A program made the position numbers and the translations under genes. 64,000 nucleotides of DNA, taken from assembly GCA_938083445.1 (NCBI GenBank), contig CALKCP010000023.1:1-64000 (forward strand), in the 5' to 3' direction. The notes under the pieces are model-generated. The model was not told where the DNA came from. It did not search any database and saw only the letters and a program-made list of their open reading frames with translations. This DNA comes from an uncultured Ulvibacter sp. GTDB lineage: Bacteria; Bacteroidota; Bacteroidia; Flavobacteriales; Flavobacteriaceae. Positions within the stretch are counted from its first letter, which is position 1. Each line of letters begins with the position of its first letter. Shown one piece after another: positions 8,506 to 15,435 of the stretch.

Positions 8506-9933
8506 CTAAATATTTTCAGCGAGTTCTAGTGCCTTTGTAAGCGCACCTAATTTATTATATACTTCTTGTAATTCTTTTTCTGGGTCACTTCCCGAAACAA
8601 CACCGGCTCCAGCTTGATAGTGCAAGCTATGATTTTTACTCACAAAGGATCGAATAATAATGGCATGATTGAAATCACCTTCAAAATCCATAAAGCCAAT
8701 GGCACCTCCGTAAAATTCACGATTTACATTTTCATATTCTTCAAGTAATTGCATGGCTTTGTGCTTTGGAGCACCACTAAGTGTGCCAGCCGGAAATGTA
8801 TCAGCGACAATTTGCATTGTAGGGGTTTCAGGGTTTTTTGTCGCTGCAACCTTACTAACCAAATGTATTACATGCGAGAAAAACTGAACTTCACGATAGG
8901 TTTCCACTTCCACATTGCTACCATGCCTACTTAAATCGTTTCTTGCTAAATCGACCAACATTACATGCTCGCTGTTCTCTTTCTTGTCGGCTGCAAGTTC
9001 TTTAGCGAGTTTTGCGTCGTCAAGATCATTGCCTGTGCGCTTAAATGTTCCTGCGATGGGATGAATCTCGGCACGACTCCCTTTCACAATCAACTGCGCT
9101 TCCGGAGAGCTACCAAATATTTTAAACTTTCCGTAGTCAAAATAGAAAAGATAAGGAGAGGGGTTAATGCTTCGTAGCGACCTATAGACATTAAATTCGT
9201 CGCCTGTAAAACCTTGCAAGAAACGTTTGCTGGGTACGATTTGAAAAACATCACCACGTTGACAGTGTTCTTTACATTTCTTCACCAAATCCTTAAAACC
9301 TTGGTCGTCTAAATTCGTTGTTGGAGCGCCATTTCGTTGGAAGGGATATTCGGCAAAGTTCTTCGATTTTAATAGTCTTTCAATTTGAGGAATATTACTT
9401 TCAGAATTATAACAATGTGCAAAGATATACGCTTCGTTGTTGAAATGGTTTATCGCAATAATATTTTGATAGACGGCATAATAAATATCGGGAATTTCTA
9501 GAAGGGATTTCGATTTTGAAATTTCAATGTCCTCAAAATAGCGAACTGCATCGTAAGCGATATAACCGAAAAGACCGTTATTGATAAACTTAAAATCATT
9601 TTTACTAGAAGAAAAGGAGCCTGCAAAACTTTCCAAAACCGATGGTACATTCGTTGACGTATCGCCTGAAGACCCTTTGGAGGTTGTTTTCGACACCTTC
9701 GATATTTGTTCTTTTCCGTCGGGAAACTGTTGTGTAATTACTTCATTTTGAATGTTTATTGAGGCAATTGGATTGCAGCATATATAACTAAAGCTATTGT
9801 CGTTGGCATGATAGTCGCTGCTTTCCAACAGCAGGCTATTTGGAAATTTATCACGTATACGCAGGTAAACCGACACCGGTGTTAAGGTGTCTGCCAATAG
9901 TTTTTTTGAATGAGTATGTAATTGATATTTCAT
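8506..9933 (-). CDS. trpE: Anthranilate synthase component I
   Basis: 475 residues from the ATG at 9933. It converts chorismate to anthranilate with ammonia from TrpG. The C-terminal chorismate-binding domain has 'IFGSSPEAQL', 'HPIAGTFKRTG', 'EHVMLVDLARNDLSRHG', 'AGTLSGAPKHKAMQLLEE' and 'AGAGVVSGSDPEKE'. The N-terminus shows 'LLLESSDYHANDNSFSY', the region that carries the Trp feedback site in the family. The open frame runs to 10002, but a start there would put the attenuator hairpin inside the gene; the ATG at 9933 has the expected A-rich upstream sequence. Confidence 0.96.
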   Translation of the reverse strand: MKYQLHTHSKKLLADTLTPVSVYLRIRDKFPNSLLLESSDYHANDNSFSYICCNPIASINIQNEVITQQFPDGKEQISKVSKTTSKGSSGDTSTNVPSVLESFAGSFSSSKNDFKFINNGLFGYIAYDAVRYFEDIEISKSKSLLEIPDIYYAVYQNIIAINHFNNEAYIFAHCYNSESNIPQIERLLKSKNFAEYPFQRNGAPTTNLDDQGFKDLVKKCKEHCQRGDVFQIVPSKRFLQGFTGDEFNVYRSLRSINPSPYLFYFDYGKFKIFGSSPEAQLIVKGSRAEIHPIAGTFKRTGNDLDDAKLAKELAADKKENSEHVMLVDLARNDLSRHGSNVEVETYREVQFFSHVIHLVSKVAATKNPETPTMQIVADTFPAGTLSGAPKHKAMQLLEEYENVNREFYGGAIGFMDFEGDFNHAIIIRSFVSKNHSLHYQAGAGVVSGSDPEKELQEVYNKLGALTKALELAENI

Positions 9934-9970
9934 CTTAAATTTTATTCTTTTTTTGAAATGCCTACTATTG

Positions 9971-10009
9971 AAAACAAAAAAAAGGCTTGTCGTGATTGAC
10001 AAGCCTTTT
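9971..10009 (-). terminator. trp attenuator terminator
   Basis: On the minus strand an 11-bp perfect stem (AAAGGCTTGTC with its complement, 6-nt loop) is followed by a run of eight T, then GTTTT. It lies between the Trp-rich leader peptide and trpE, 40 nt before the trpE start, where an attenuator terminator is expected. Confidence 0.9.
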
Positions 10010-10036
10010 GTATATTTATACCAATAGTGCTTTAGC

Positions 10037-10093
10037 TCACGAAGTTTGACGTAAGGTTTTCCACCACCAGGTATTTGTATTTATTGTTTTCAT
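10037..10093 (-). CDS. trpL: trp leader peptide (three consecutive Trp codons)
   Basis: The ORF has 18 codons plus TGA and reads MKTINTNTWWWKTLRQTS. Three adjacent TGG codons sit at positions 9-11. Its stop is 28 nt before the terminator stem, and it is immediately upstream of trpE on the same strand. By the known logic of trp leaders, a ribosome stalled at the Trp codons when charged tRNA-Trp is scarce would prevent the terminator from forming. The competing antiterminator pairing is not obvious by eye; only a 4-bp AAGC/GCTT match between the spacer and the 5' arm was found. Confidence 0.88.
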   Translation of the reverse strand: MKTINTNTWWWKTLRQTS

Positions 10094-10117
10094 ATTCTAA
10101 TTGTCAAATATATAAAT

Positions 10118-10125
10118 CAAATTTA
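10118..10125 (-). promoter_or_regulatory. Candidate -7 element for the trp operon
   Basis: TAAATTTG on the minus strand fits the Bacteroidota -7 consensus TAnnTTTG and would place the transcript start roughly 20 nt before the leader peptide ATG. A weak ATTG lies 17 nt upstream. A second match, TATATTTG at 10105-10112, would leave almost no 5' UTR. Confidence 0.4.
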
Positions 10126-10145
10126 AATTGACACTATAAAGACAA

Positions 10146-10712
10146 TTAAAATTTCATCATAACATTTAGGTCAAAATTGTTTGAGATAGCCTTGTCGCCC
10201 AAATCATCAAAGAAATCTCCCGATCCATACTTAATTCCGTATTTCGTGCGATCAATAACAACCGTTGCCGTAGCTTCTAATTCACCCATTTCGATTTGAA
10301 AATTAACGGTTTCAGTAATTCCTTTTATAGTAAAGGCACCCACAACGTTATAGGTATTTCCTGTTTTTTTAGACTCTTTAATGTTCAATGTAGCTGTTGG
10401 AAATTCTGCCACATTAAAGAAATCCTGACTTTTTAAATGCCCTTCTAGGTTTGCTCGACTACCTCCTTCAAGATCGGTATTTTTAAGTGATGTCATATCA
10501 ACTACAAACATCCCGCCAGTCAAGTTATCTCCTTCCATTTCGAAGTAACCGCTTTTGAGATCAAGCGTCCCTTCGTGCGAACTTAAAATTTTCTTTCCTG
10601 TCCAAGTAATACTGCCTTCTTTTATCTCTTTTCTTTCAATTGCATCGTTTGTAAAAGCCGAACCTATTGTTATTACAGCTAAGAGTACTAGTGTCTTCAT
10701 TGTTGTTTTCAT
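10146..10712 (-). CDS. YceI-family periplasmic protein
   Basis: 188 residues with a signal peptide (MKTTMKTLVLLAVITIGSAF). The mature part has YceI features: 'GSITWTGKKILSSHEGTLDLKSG', 'MTSLKNTD...NLEGHLKSQDFFNVAEFPTATLN', and 'GAFTIKGITETVNF'. YceI proteins form a lipocalin-like barrel that binds isoprenoid-type lipids; the substrate here cannot be read. It sits 23 nt downstream of a MarR regulator on the same strand, so the two are likely co-transcribed and this gene is the likely regulated target. Two in-frame ATGs lie four codons apart at the start. Confidence 0.9.
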   Translation of the reverse strand: MKTTMKTLVLLAVITIGSAFTNDAIERKEIKEGSITWTGKKILSSHEGTLDLKSGYFEMEGDNLTGGMFVVDMTSLKNTDLEGGSRANLEGHLKSQDFFNVAEFPTATLNIKESKKTGNTYNVVGAFTIKGITETVNFQIEMGELEATATVVIDRTKYGIKYGSGDFFDDLGDKAISNNFDLNVMMKF

Positions 10713-10735
10713 TGTTTGTTATTATTAGTTATTAA

Positions 10736-11200
10736 TTATTCAGATTTAAAAGTGCGTAATTTATCGAGGAGTTTGTTGAGTTCCTCTAACTCATTTTTAC
10801 TTAGATTTTTTAGTATGTGTTCATTGTTTTGCTCTACAATGGGGTCTAGCTGTTTCAGGATTTTTAAACCATCATCCGTAATAAAAATTTCTATCTTCCT
10901 TCGGTTACGTTCACATACATTTCGTTTCACCCATCCCTTGTCAATAAGCTTGTCTACAAGGCGCGTGGTGTTGCTGTTCTTGTCTATCATTCTTTCCTGA
11001 AGTGTTGATAGATTTGCCGCATTTCCATGCTGACCTCTCAAAATGCGTAGTACATTATATTGAGGTGTCGATAACCCATATTGTTTTAATACAGCAACAA
11101 TGGCCTCCTCCATGATACGCGAGGTGTACATCATATTCACAACCGTTTTAGTTGAAATAGCTAAGGTGTGAATGGATTTTATTGCCTCTTCAATTTTCAT
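10736..11200 (-). CDS. MarR-family transcriptional regulator
   Basis: 154 residues. The winged helix lies at about 55-110: 'LSTPQYNVLRILRGQHG', 'LSTLQERMIDKNSNTTRLVDKLIDKGWVKR' and the wing 'CERNRRKIEIFITDDG'. Flanking helices give the dimer interface. It leads the marR-yceI pair and diverges from the rhodanese genes. Palindromes in the intergenic region are probably its operators, suggesting autoregulation and possibly control of the divergent genes. The ligand is unknown. Confidence 0.92.
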   Translation of the reverse strand: MKIEEAIKSIHTLAISTKTVVNMMYTSRIMEEAIVAVLKQYGLSTPQYNVLRILRGQHGNAANLSTLQERMIDKNSNTTRLVDKLIDKGWVKRNVCERNRRKIEIFITDDGLKILKQLDPIVEQNNEHILKNLSKNELEELNKLLDKLRTFKSE

Positions 11201-11239
11201 ATTTGTAAATACAATATTTGTAGATACAAATGTATTGTA
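11201..11239. promoter_or_regulatory. Tandem palindromic operators between marR and rhodanese genes
   Basis: ATTTGTA-GA-TACAAAT (11216-11231) is a perfect 7-bp inverted repeat with a 2-nt spacer. Fifteen bases upstream, a weaker copy TTGTA-AA-TACAA (11203-11214) abuts the marR start. A third TACAA...TTGTA pair overlaps to the right (11225-11239). The size and symmetry fit MarR dimers binding side by side on one face of the helix; assignment is inference. Confidence 0.65.
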
Positions 11240-11358
11240 TAATTTCTTTAAAACAACTCTTTTTATAAAAATTAATAATTGAATTCATTAAAAAATAAAT
11301 GTCTGTTTTTTTCGTTTAAAATTTATTGTATTATTACTTCAGTAAAAAAAATCAAACA

Positions 11359-11670
11359 ATGGCAGACCTAACACAGAAAGAATGGCGTATTCAATTAGCA
11401 AACGATGCTGAGGCAGTAATTTTAGATGTTCGCACCGAGGCCGAAGTAGCTGAAGGATATGTTCCTCTTATGAGGCATTTGGATATTTACAACCCTTCAG
11501 GGTTTATGGATACTGCAAAACAAATGGATACATCCAAAAATTACTACGTATATTGTAGATCTGGGGCAAGAAGTGCCCAAGCTTGTGCCATTTTAAATTC
11601 CTTAGGTTTCGAAAATACCTATAATTTGTTGGGTGGGTTTATGGAATGGCAGGGAGAAAAAACATTATAA
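11359..11670 (+). CDS. Rhodanese-like domain protein (cytoplasmic)
   Basis: 103 residues from the ATG at 11359 (MADLTQ); the open frame extends 11 codons upstream without family similarity. Single rhodanese domain with the active-site loop 'CRSGARS', nucleophilic Cys66, and 'ILDVRTEAE'. No signal peptide. It would carry a persulfide from or to a sulfur acceptor; the partner is unknown. A second, exported rhodanese follows 15 nt later, so the pair is probably an operon covering both sides of the inner membrane. Confidence 0.9.
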   Translation: MADLTQKEWRIQLANDAEAVILDVRTEAEVAEGYVPLMRHLDIYNPSGFMDTAKQMDTSKNYYVYCRSGARSAQACAILNSLGFENTYNLLGGFMEWQGEKTL

Positions 11671-11685
11671 TAATAACTGTTTCTC

Positions 11686-12084
11686 ATGAAAAAATTAATT
11701 CTATTAGTGGTTTTCGCGCTTGTTATGTCATTTTATGGTTGTAATGAGAGTAAATCTAGTGAAGCGAAGGTTGTTTCTGCTCAGGAAGTCTTTGACGCTG
11801 TTTACGGCAGAGAAGGGGATCATCAATTAGTAGATGTGCGAACTGAAGCGGAGTTTGGGGTAAGTCATCTAAAAAATGCTCAGAATATCTGTGTGACCTT
11901 GGATAATTTTAAGGAAAGAGTCAAGGGACTAGATAAAAACAAACCCGTCTATGTTTATTGTAAATCAGGCGGCAGAAGTGCAAAGGCCGCAAAGATTCTA
12001 ACCGACATTGGTTTTACTAAAGTGTACGACTTACAGGGAGGCATCACCAATTGGAAAGAAAAAGGACTCGAAACTGCGAATTAG
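11686..12084 (+). CDS. Rhodanese-like lipoprotein
   Basis: 132 residues. The N-terminus (MKKLILLVVFALVMSFYGC) is a lipoprotein-type signal with candidate lipidated Cys19. The rhodanese domain follows with 'LVDVRTEAEFG' and the active loop 'CKSGGRS' (Cys92), and ends with 'LQGGITNWKEKG'. It is likely periplasmic or membrane-anchored and paired with the cytoplasmic rhodanese just upstream. Confidence 0.9.
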   Translation: MKKLILLVVFALVMSFYGCNESKSSEAKVVSAQEVFDAVYGREGDHQLVDVRTEAEFGVSHLKNAQNICVTLDNFKERVKGLDKNKPVYVYCKSGGRSAKAAKILTDIGFTKVYDLQGGITNWKEKGLETAN

Positions 12085-12102
12085 TGCAGCCTGCTACTTT
12101 TT

Positions 12103-12249
12103 TTAATAGCGTTCTTTAAGCTCAATAACAATGACCATTACTACAATAAATGCTGCTGTCCAGAATACTAAACCACCTACTCCCATACCTTGTTTTTCTT
12201 TTGTTTTAATTAGAGTGGAAAGATAGTAAAGTTTTTGGTTTCTACGCAT
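12103..12249 (-). CDS. Possible 48-residue single-pass membrane protein
   Basis: The ORF begins ATGCGTAGA at 12249 and ends TAA at 12103. A basic N-terminus (MRRNQK...TKEKQG) precedes one hydrophobic helix (about residues 25-42, 'GLVFWTAAFIVVMVIVI') and a charged tail ELKERY. An internal ATG at residue 22 would give only 27 residues. It is convergent with the rhodanese gene and lies 4 nt from the edge of the duplicated tmRNA tail. The transmembrane pattern is convincing, but no family is recognised. Confidence 0.4.
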   Translation of the reverse strand: MRRNQKLYYLSTLIKTKEKQGMGVGGLVFWTAAFIVVMVIVIELKERY

Positions 12250-12252
12250 GTC

Positions 12253-12365
12253 ATTTTTTCAAAATTAGTGCCTAAAAACAACAAAACCCAATCAAGTAAA
12301 CTTGTTGGGTTTATTATGTTTTCATTCACATAACAGTTGTGAGTGATCGTGGAGCCGGAGGGAGT
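12253..12365. repeat. 113-bp direct repeat, distal copy of the tmRNA 3' tail
   Basis: Perfectly identical by eye to 12413-12525 (period 160 bp). It contains the last 15 nt of tmRNA sequence, the downstream region and a second copy of the terminator hairpin (12284-12312), but not the rest of the tRNA-like domain. Sequence diverges abruptly at 12366 versus 12526. Confidence 0.95.
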
Positions 12366-12412
12366 ACCTACGCTGTTCCCAAGTGGCTTCAGTCCTGCAA
12401 ATACAACTGCTA

Positions 12413-12525
12413 ATTTTTTCAAAATTAGTGCCTAAAAACAACAAAACCCAATCAAGTAAACTTGTTGGGTTTATTATGTTTTCATTCACATAACAGTTGT
12501 GAGTGATCGTGGAGCCGGAGGGAGT
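12413..12525. repeat. 113-bp direct repeat, native copy at the tmRNA 3' end
   Basis: The right-hand copy of the duplication, continuous with the tmRNA gene. The 47 bp between copies (12366-12412) do not resemble either flank by eye. Confidence 0.95.
12444..12472 (-). terminator. tmRNA terminator
   Basis: On the minus strand AAACCCAA-CAAGT...ACTTG-A-TTGGGTTT is followed by TGTTGTTTTT. It sits about 40 nt past the tmRNA 3' end. An identical second copy is at 12284-12312. Confidence 0.85.
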
Positions 12526-12906
12526 CGAACCCTCGTCCAAACAAGTAATAATAACGCTTTCTACATGTGTAGTTTTCAATTAGATTTTCGTTCGCTTGCC
12601 GGTCGAAAACTACCAACGCACAACTTAGCTTCACTGGAGCTTCACCGCCACATCAAAGCCCTATGACGGCTAGGTTTACTTTTACGAAGTCGCTATATCG
12701 ATTGCCGTAAACCAAGGCTATCGAGAGACTTCCTGCTTGCCTACCTTGTAGGCCGAGGCATTATCCTACTGTAATTCGGATTATGCAGCTAGGGCGTAGT
12801 TATTCTCGCCGTTTAAAAAGTGTGAAATATGAGATTTACGAGCTATTTTCCAGCGCTCGACATGCTTACATTACAATTAGGCTCGCTGTCAAAACCAGTC
12901 GGCCCC
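12510..12906 (-). ncRNA. ssrA: Transfer-messenger RNA
   Basis: One-piece tmRNA of about 397 nt. The 5' end GGGGCCGACTGGTTTTGACAG and the 3' end TTCGACTCCCTCCGGCTCC pair to form the acceptor stem, with a GGTTCGACTC T-loop. The CCA end is not encoded. The tag frame reads GGC (12808-12810) onward as GENNYALAA then TAA (12781-12783), a typical Bacteroidota degradation tag ending in ALAA. It rescues stalled ribosomes with SmpB and marks products for proteolysis. The distal tail is duplicated downstream. Confidence 0.97.
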
Positions 12907-12909
12907 AAT

Positions 12910-12929
12910 ATTCCTGCGAAGGCAGGAAT
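12910..12929. repeat. Short intergenic palindrome upstream of tmRNA
   Basis: ATTCCTGC-GAAG-GCAGGAAT, a perfect 8-bp stem with a 4-nt loop, starting 4 nt before the tmRNA 5' end. It resembles generic intergenic palindromes of flavobacteria; a regulatory role is unproven. Confidence 0.55.
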
Positions 12930-12970
12930 CTCATGATCTAAACTAAACCATAAGTATATTTTCAAAGATC

Positions 12971-13018
12971 TGTCATATCGAGTGATTCCGATTTTTCTTC
13001 GGAATTGTATCGAGATGT
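12971..13018 (+). repeat. TCGAG-type intergenic repeat, copy 1
   Basis: TGTCATATCGAGTG, then a hairpin (ATTCCGA...TCGGAAT), then GTATCGAGATGT. The same architecture occurs at 42166-42223 with different stem sequence, so flanks are conserved and the stem covaries. Confidence 0.6.
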
Positions 13019-13035
13019 GGGCGTTTCCCTAAATC

Positions 13036-13083
13036 GGGTCGGGCTTTCATCGTTACAAGGTAACGTCTTCAATCCCTAACGCA
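13036..13083 (-). repeat. GCGTTAGGG...AGCCCGACCC structured repeat, copy 1
   Basis: On the minus strand TGCGTTAGGGA is followed by a small hairpin (GTTAC-ctt-GTAAC) and AAGCCCGACCC. A second copy with longer internal hairpins is at 16410-16492. Conserved ends around variable stems suggest a structured RNA or mobile repeat. It is reminiscent of the Flavo-1 RNA motif, which I could not verify. Confidence 0.55.
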
Positions 13084-13250
13084 TTTTTTTGAAACTTACG
13101 AGTGGGGTTGGCATTTGTACTAAAATCCTTCCTTACATCGTGAGCACCGTTAGACTTTCAAGTACTTTTTCCCAATAATGGAGAGGTAAATTGAAATGCA
13201 AACAGTCGTTTTAATCAAAAAACCGGAAGGCAAAGATACATTAAAAACAC

Positions 13251-13258
13251 TATATTTG
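13251..13258 (+). promoter_or_regulatory. Candidate -7 promoter element for the Lys1-like gene
   Basis: TATATTTG matches TAnnTTTG and lies 32 nt before the start codon at 13291. No good -33 TTTG is found 19 nt upstream. Confidence 0.45.
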
Positions 13259-13290
13259 GTGCCAATTTAACTGAAGAAAAAGTACGAGAA

Positions 13291-14514
13291 ATGCCCATAA
13301 CATTTGCTATTATTAAAGAACGGAAGAATCCTCCAGATCGTCGTGTGGTTTTTTCACCTCAAAAGTGTCAAGAGGTTGTTAAGACCTTTCCACAGGCAAG
13401 AATAATAATAGAGGCTTCAGAGGTGCGAATATTTCCAGATGAAGCCTATCGCGCGGCAGGTTTTGAAGTAAAGGAAGATATTTCAGAGGCAGATGTAATG
13501 CTGGGTGTCAAAGAAGTACCCATGGATGCTTTGATTCCGAATAAAAAATACTTTTTTTTCAGCCATACGATAAAAAAGCAACCGTATAATCAGGAACTTT
13601 TAAAAACCATACTAAACAAGAACATTCAGCTTTTCGATCACGAGACTATAGTGAGAGAGTCTGGAGCTCGCTTAATTGGTTTTGGTCGCTATGCGGGTCT
13701 TGTTGGTGCGTATAATGGTTTTAGAGCCTTGGGATTGCGTGACGGGGTATTCAATTTGCCTAAGGTGGAAAACCTTGCAGACCTCGATGAAGTAAGAGCT
13801 GAGTTGAATAAAATTACACTCCCGAATATAAAAATTGTGTTATCAGGAACAGGAAAGGTTGCTCAGGGTGCAAGAGAGATCTTAGAGCAGCTAAAAATCA
13901 AAGAAGTTTCAGATACGGTGTATCTAACATCAAACTTTACCGAACCAGTATATTGTTTAATCGATGTTATGGAATATAACAGGCGTATCGATGGAAAGGC
14001 AGGCGATAAATTTGAATTTTTTGAAGACCCTTCGGGCTATGAAAGTAACTTTATGCCTTATGCAAAAGTAAGTGATCTATTTATTGCAGGACATTTTTAC
14101 GGCAATGGGGCTCCCTATCTTTTTACAAGAGATGATGCCAAATTGGGCGATTTTAAAATAAACCTAATTGCCGATATTTCTTGTGATGTAGATGGTCCTG
14201 TAGCAAGTAATATTAGAGCCTCTACAATCGCCAATCCTTTTTATGGTTACGATCCAATAAGTGAAACGGAAAAAGAATTTAAAACGCCCAATACCATTAC
14301 TATGATGACGGTAGATAACTTACCTTGTGAGCTTCCCAAAGACGCTAGTGAAGGATTTGGTGATATGTTTCTAGAACATGTGATTCCATCCTTTTTCAAT
14401 CAAGACAAAGACCAGGTGTTAGAAAGAGCGAGAATGACCAATGAGAACGGGGATTTAACCCAGCGATTTGGATATTTGGAGGATTATGCGAAGGGAGAAA
14501 TAGTTAGACAATAA
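13291..14514 (+). CDS. Lysine-type saccharopine dehydrogenase-like NAD(P)-dependent oxidoreductase
   Basis: 407 residues with the AlaDH/PNT-N then Rossmann architecture. 'LGVKEVP' (Lys74) and 'FSHTIKKQ' (His92) match the catalytic Lys and His segments of fungal Lys1. The nucleotide-binding loop reads 'VLSGTGKVAQGA' and 'DISCDVDGPV' follows. In fungi the enzyme makes or breaks saccharopine. No other alpha-aminoadipate pathway gene is near, so the substrate is not known; a role in lysine or other amino-acid metabolism is inferred. Followed 18 nt later by an SDR gene on the same strand. Confidence 0.8.
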   Translation: MPITFAIIKERKNPPDRRVVFSPQKCQEVVKTFPQARIIIEASEVRIFPDEAYRAAGFEVKEDISEADVMLGVKEVPMDALIPNKKYFFFSHTIKKQPYNQELLKTILNKNIQLFDHETIVRESGARLIGFGRYAGLVGAYNGFRALGLRDGVFNLPKVENLADLDEVRAELNKITLPNIKIVLSGTGKVAQGAREILEQLKIKEVSDTVYLTSNFTEPVYCLIDVMEYNRRIDGKAGDKFEFFEDPSGYESNFMPYAKVSDLFIAGHFYGNGAPYLFTRDDAKLGDFKINLIADISCDVDGPVASNIRASTIANPFYGYDPISETEKEFKTPNTITMMTVDNLPCELPKDASEGFGDMFLEHVIPSFFNQDKDQVLERARMTNENGDLTQRFGYLEDYAKGEIVRQ

Positions 14515-14532
14515 AAAGTAAAATAAGCTCAT

Positions 14533-15336
14533 TTGGAAAATTTAAATACATCTGCTAAAACTGCCTTGGTTACAGGAGCTGCTTCAGGCTTAGGATATGA
14601 ACTTGCACTCTTGCTGGCTGGCGATGGGTATGATCTTATTCTAGTGGATATTGACAAAATAAATCTAGAGAAGGCGAAGCTAATAATAGCAAAAGACTTT
14701 CACTCGCATATTACATTAATTGAAAAGGATTTAAGTGCGTCAAATTCTGCACAGGAGTTATTTGATGAGATTGGAAATACCGTCATTGAGGTTCTAATTA
14801 ATAATGCTGGTTTCGGGATCTATGGGTCTTTTGGAAATACAGATTGGGAAAGGGAATCTGATATGTTGAATTTACACGTAATAACAACAACCCATTTAAC
14901 GAAATTGTTTCTAAAAGGGATGTTGGAACGCGGTTCTGGGAAAATATTGAATATGTCTTCCCTAGCGGCATTTCAGCCTGGTCCGATGATGTCTCTTTAC
15001 TATGCGTCCAAGGCCTATATTTTGTCTTTTTCTGAAGCCATTGCCAACGAATTAATTGGCACAGGAGTTACGGTAACGGCTTTGTGCCCAGGACAAACAG
15101 ACACACGTTTTCAGGCGGTTGTTTCTGAAGGGGATTGCACTGAAAATAAAATTAGGTTTAATATAGGGAACGCTGATGATGTAGCCGCATATGGCTACAG
15201 GGCCATGAAAAAAGGAAAAACAGTTGCTGTTCCTGGTGTCTTAAATAAATTCCTTTCTAAAGTACCTCGTTTTGTACCTCGAAGAACTGTTACTGCCATC
15301 ATCCGAAAAATTCAGGACAAAAATAGAAGCGATTAA
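14533..15336 (+). CDS. Short-chain dehydrogenase/reductase
   Basis: 267 residues, classical SDR. The cofactor motif is 'TGAASGLG' (TGxxxGxG), 'NNAG' is in place, the catalytic Ser is in 'NMSSLAA' and YxxxK is in 'YYASKAY'. The Asp after beta-2 ('ILVDID') favours NAD(H). The start appears to be TTG at 14533: an in-frame stop lies three codons upstream and no ATG precedes the Rossmann motif. Substrate unknown. Confidence 0.88.
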   Translation: MENLNTSAKTALVTGAASGLGYELALLLAGDGYDLILVDIDKINLEKAKLIIAKDFHSHITLIEKDLSASNSAQELFDEIGNTVIEVLINNAGFGIYGSFGNTDWERESDMLNLHVITTTHLTKLFLKGMLERGSGKILNMSSLAAFQPGPMMSLYYASKAYILSFSEAIANELIGTGVTVTALCPGQTDTRFQAVVSEGDCTENKIRFNIGNADDVAAYGYRAMKKGKTVAVPGVLNKFLSKVPRFVPRRTVTAIIRKIQDKNRSD

Positions 15337-15377
15337 AGGCCTTTAGTTTGATCTGGTCAATCAATTGTATGCCTTGG

Positions 15378-15402
15378 TAAAAAAGAGCTAAAGTTGCTCT
15401 TG
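15378..15402 (-). terminator. kdsA terminator
   Basis: On the minus strand AAGAGC-7 nt-GCTCTT is followed by a T6 run, 35 nt beyond the kdsA stop. Confidence 0.75.
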
Positions 15403-15435
15403 TAAACGACCTTGTGTGATCTGAGGTATTTCCCT

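Noticed and set aside
9934-10002. Upstream start of trpE at 10002
   Set aside because: It would translate through the attenuator terminator and add 23 residues without family similarity.
12210-12579. Two minus-strand ORFs sharing an identical internal peptide across the duplicated tmRNA tail
   Set aside because: The shared peptide is only the translated 113-bp repeat and terminator; one ORF runs into the tRNA-like domain of tmRNA.
14533-15336. Possible frameshift or missing start for the SDR gene
   Set aside because: A TTG start at 14533 with a complete Rossmann motif explains it, and other TTG/GTG starts occur in the window.
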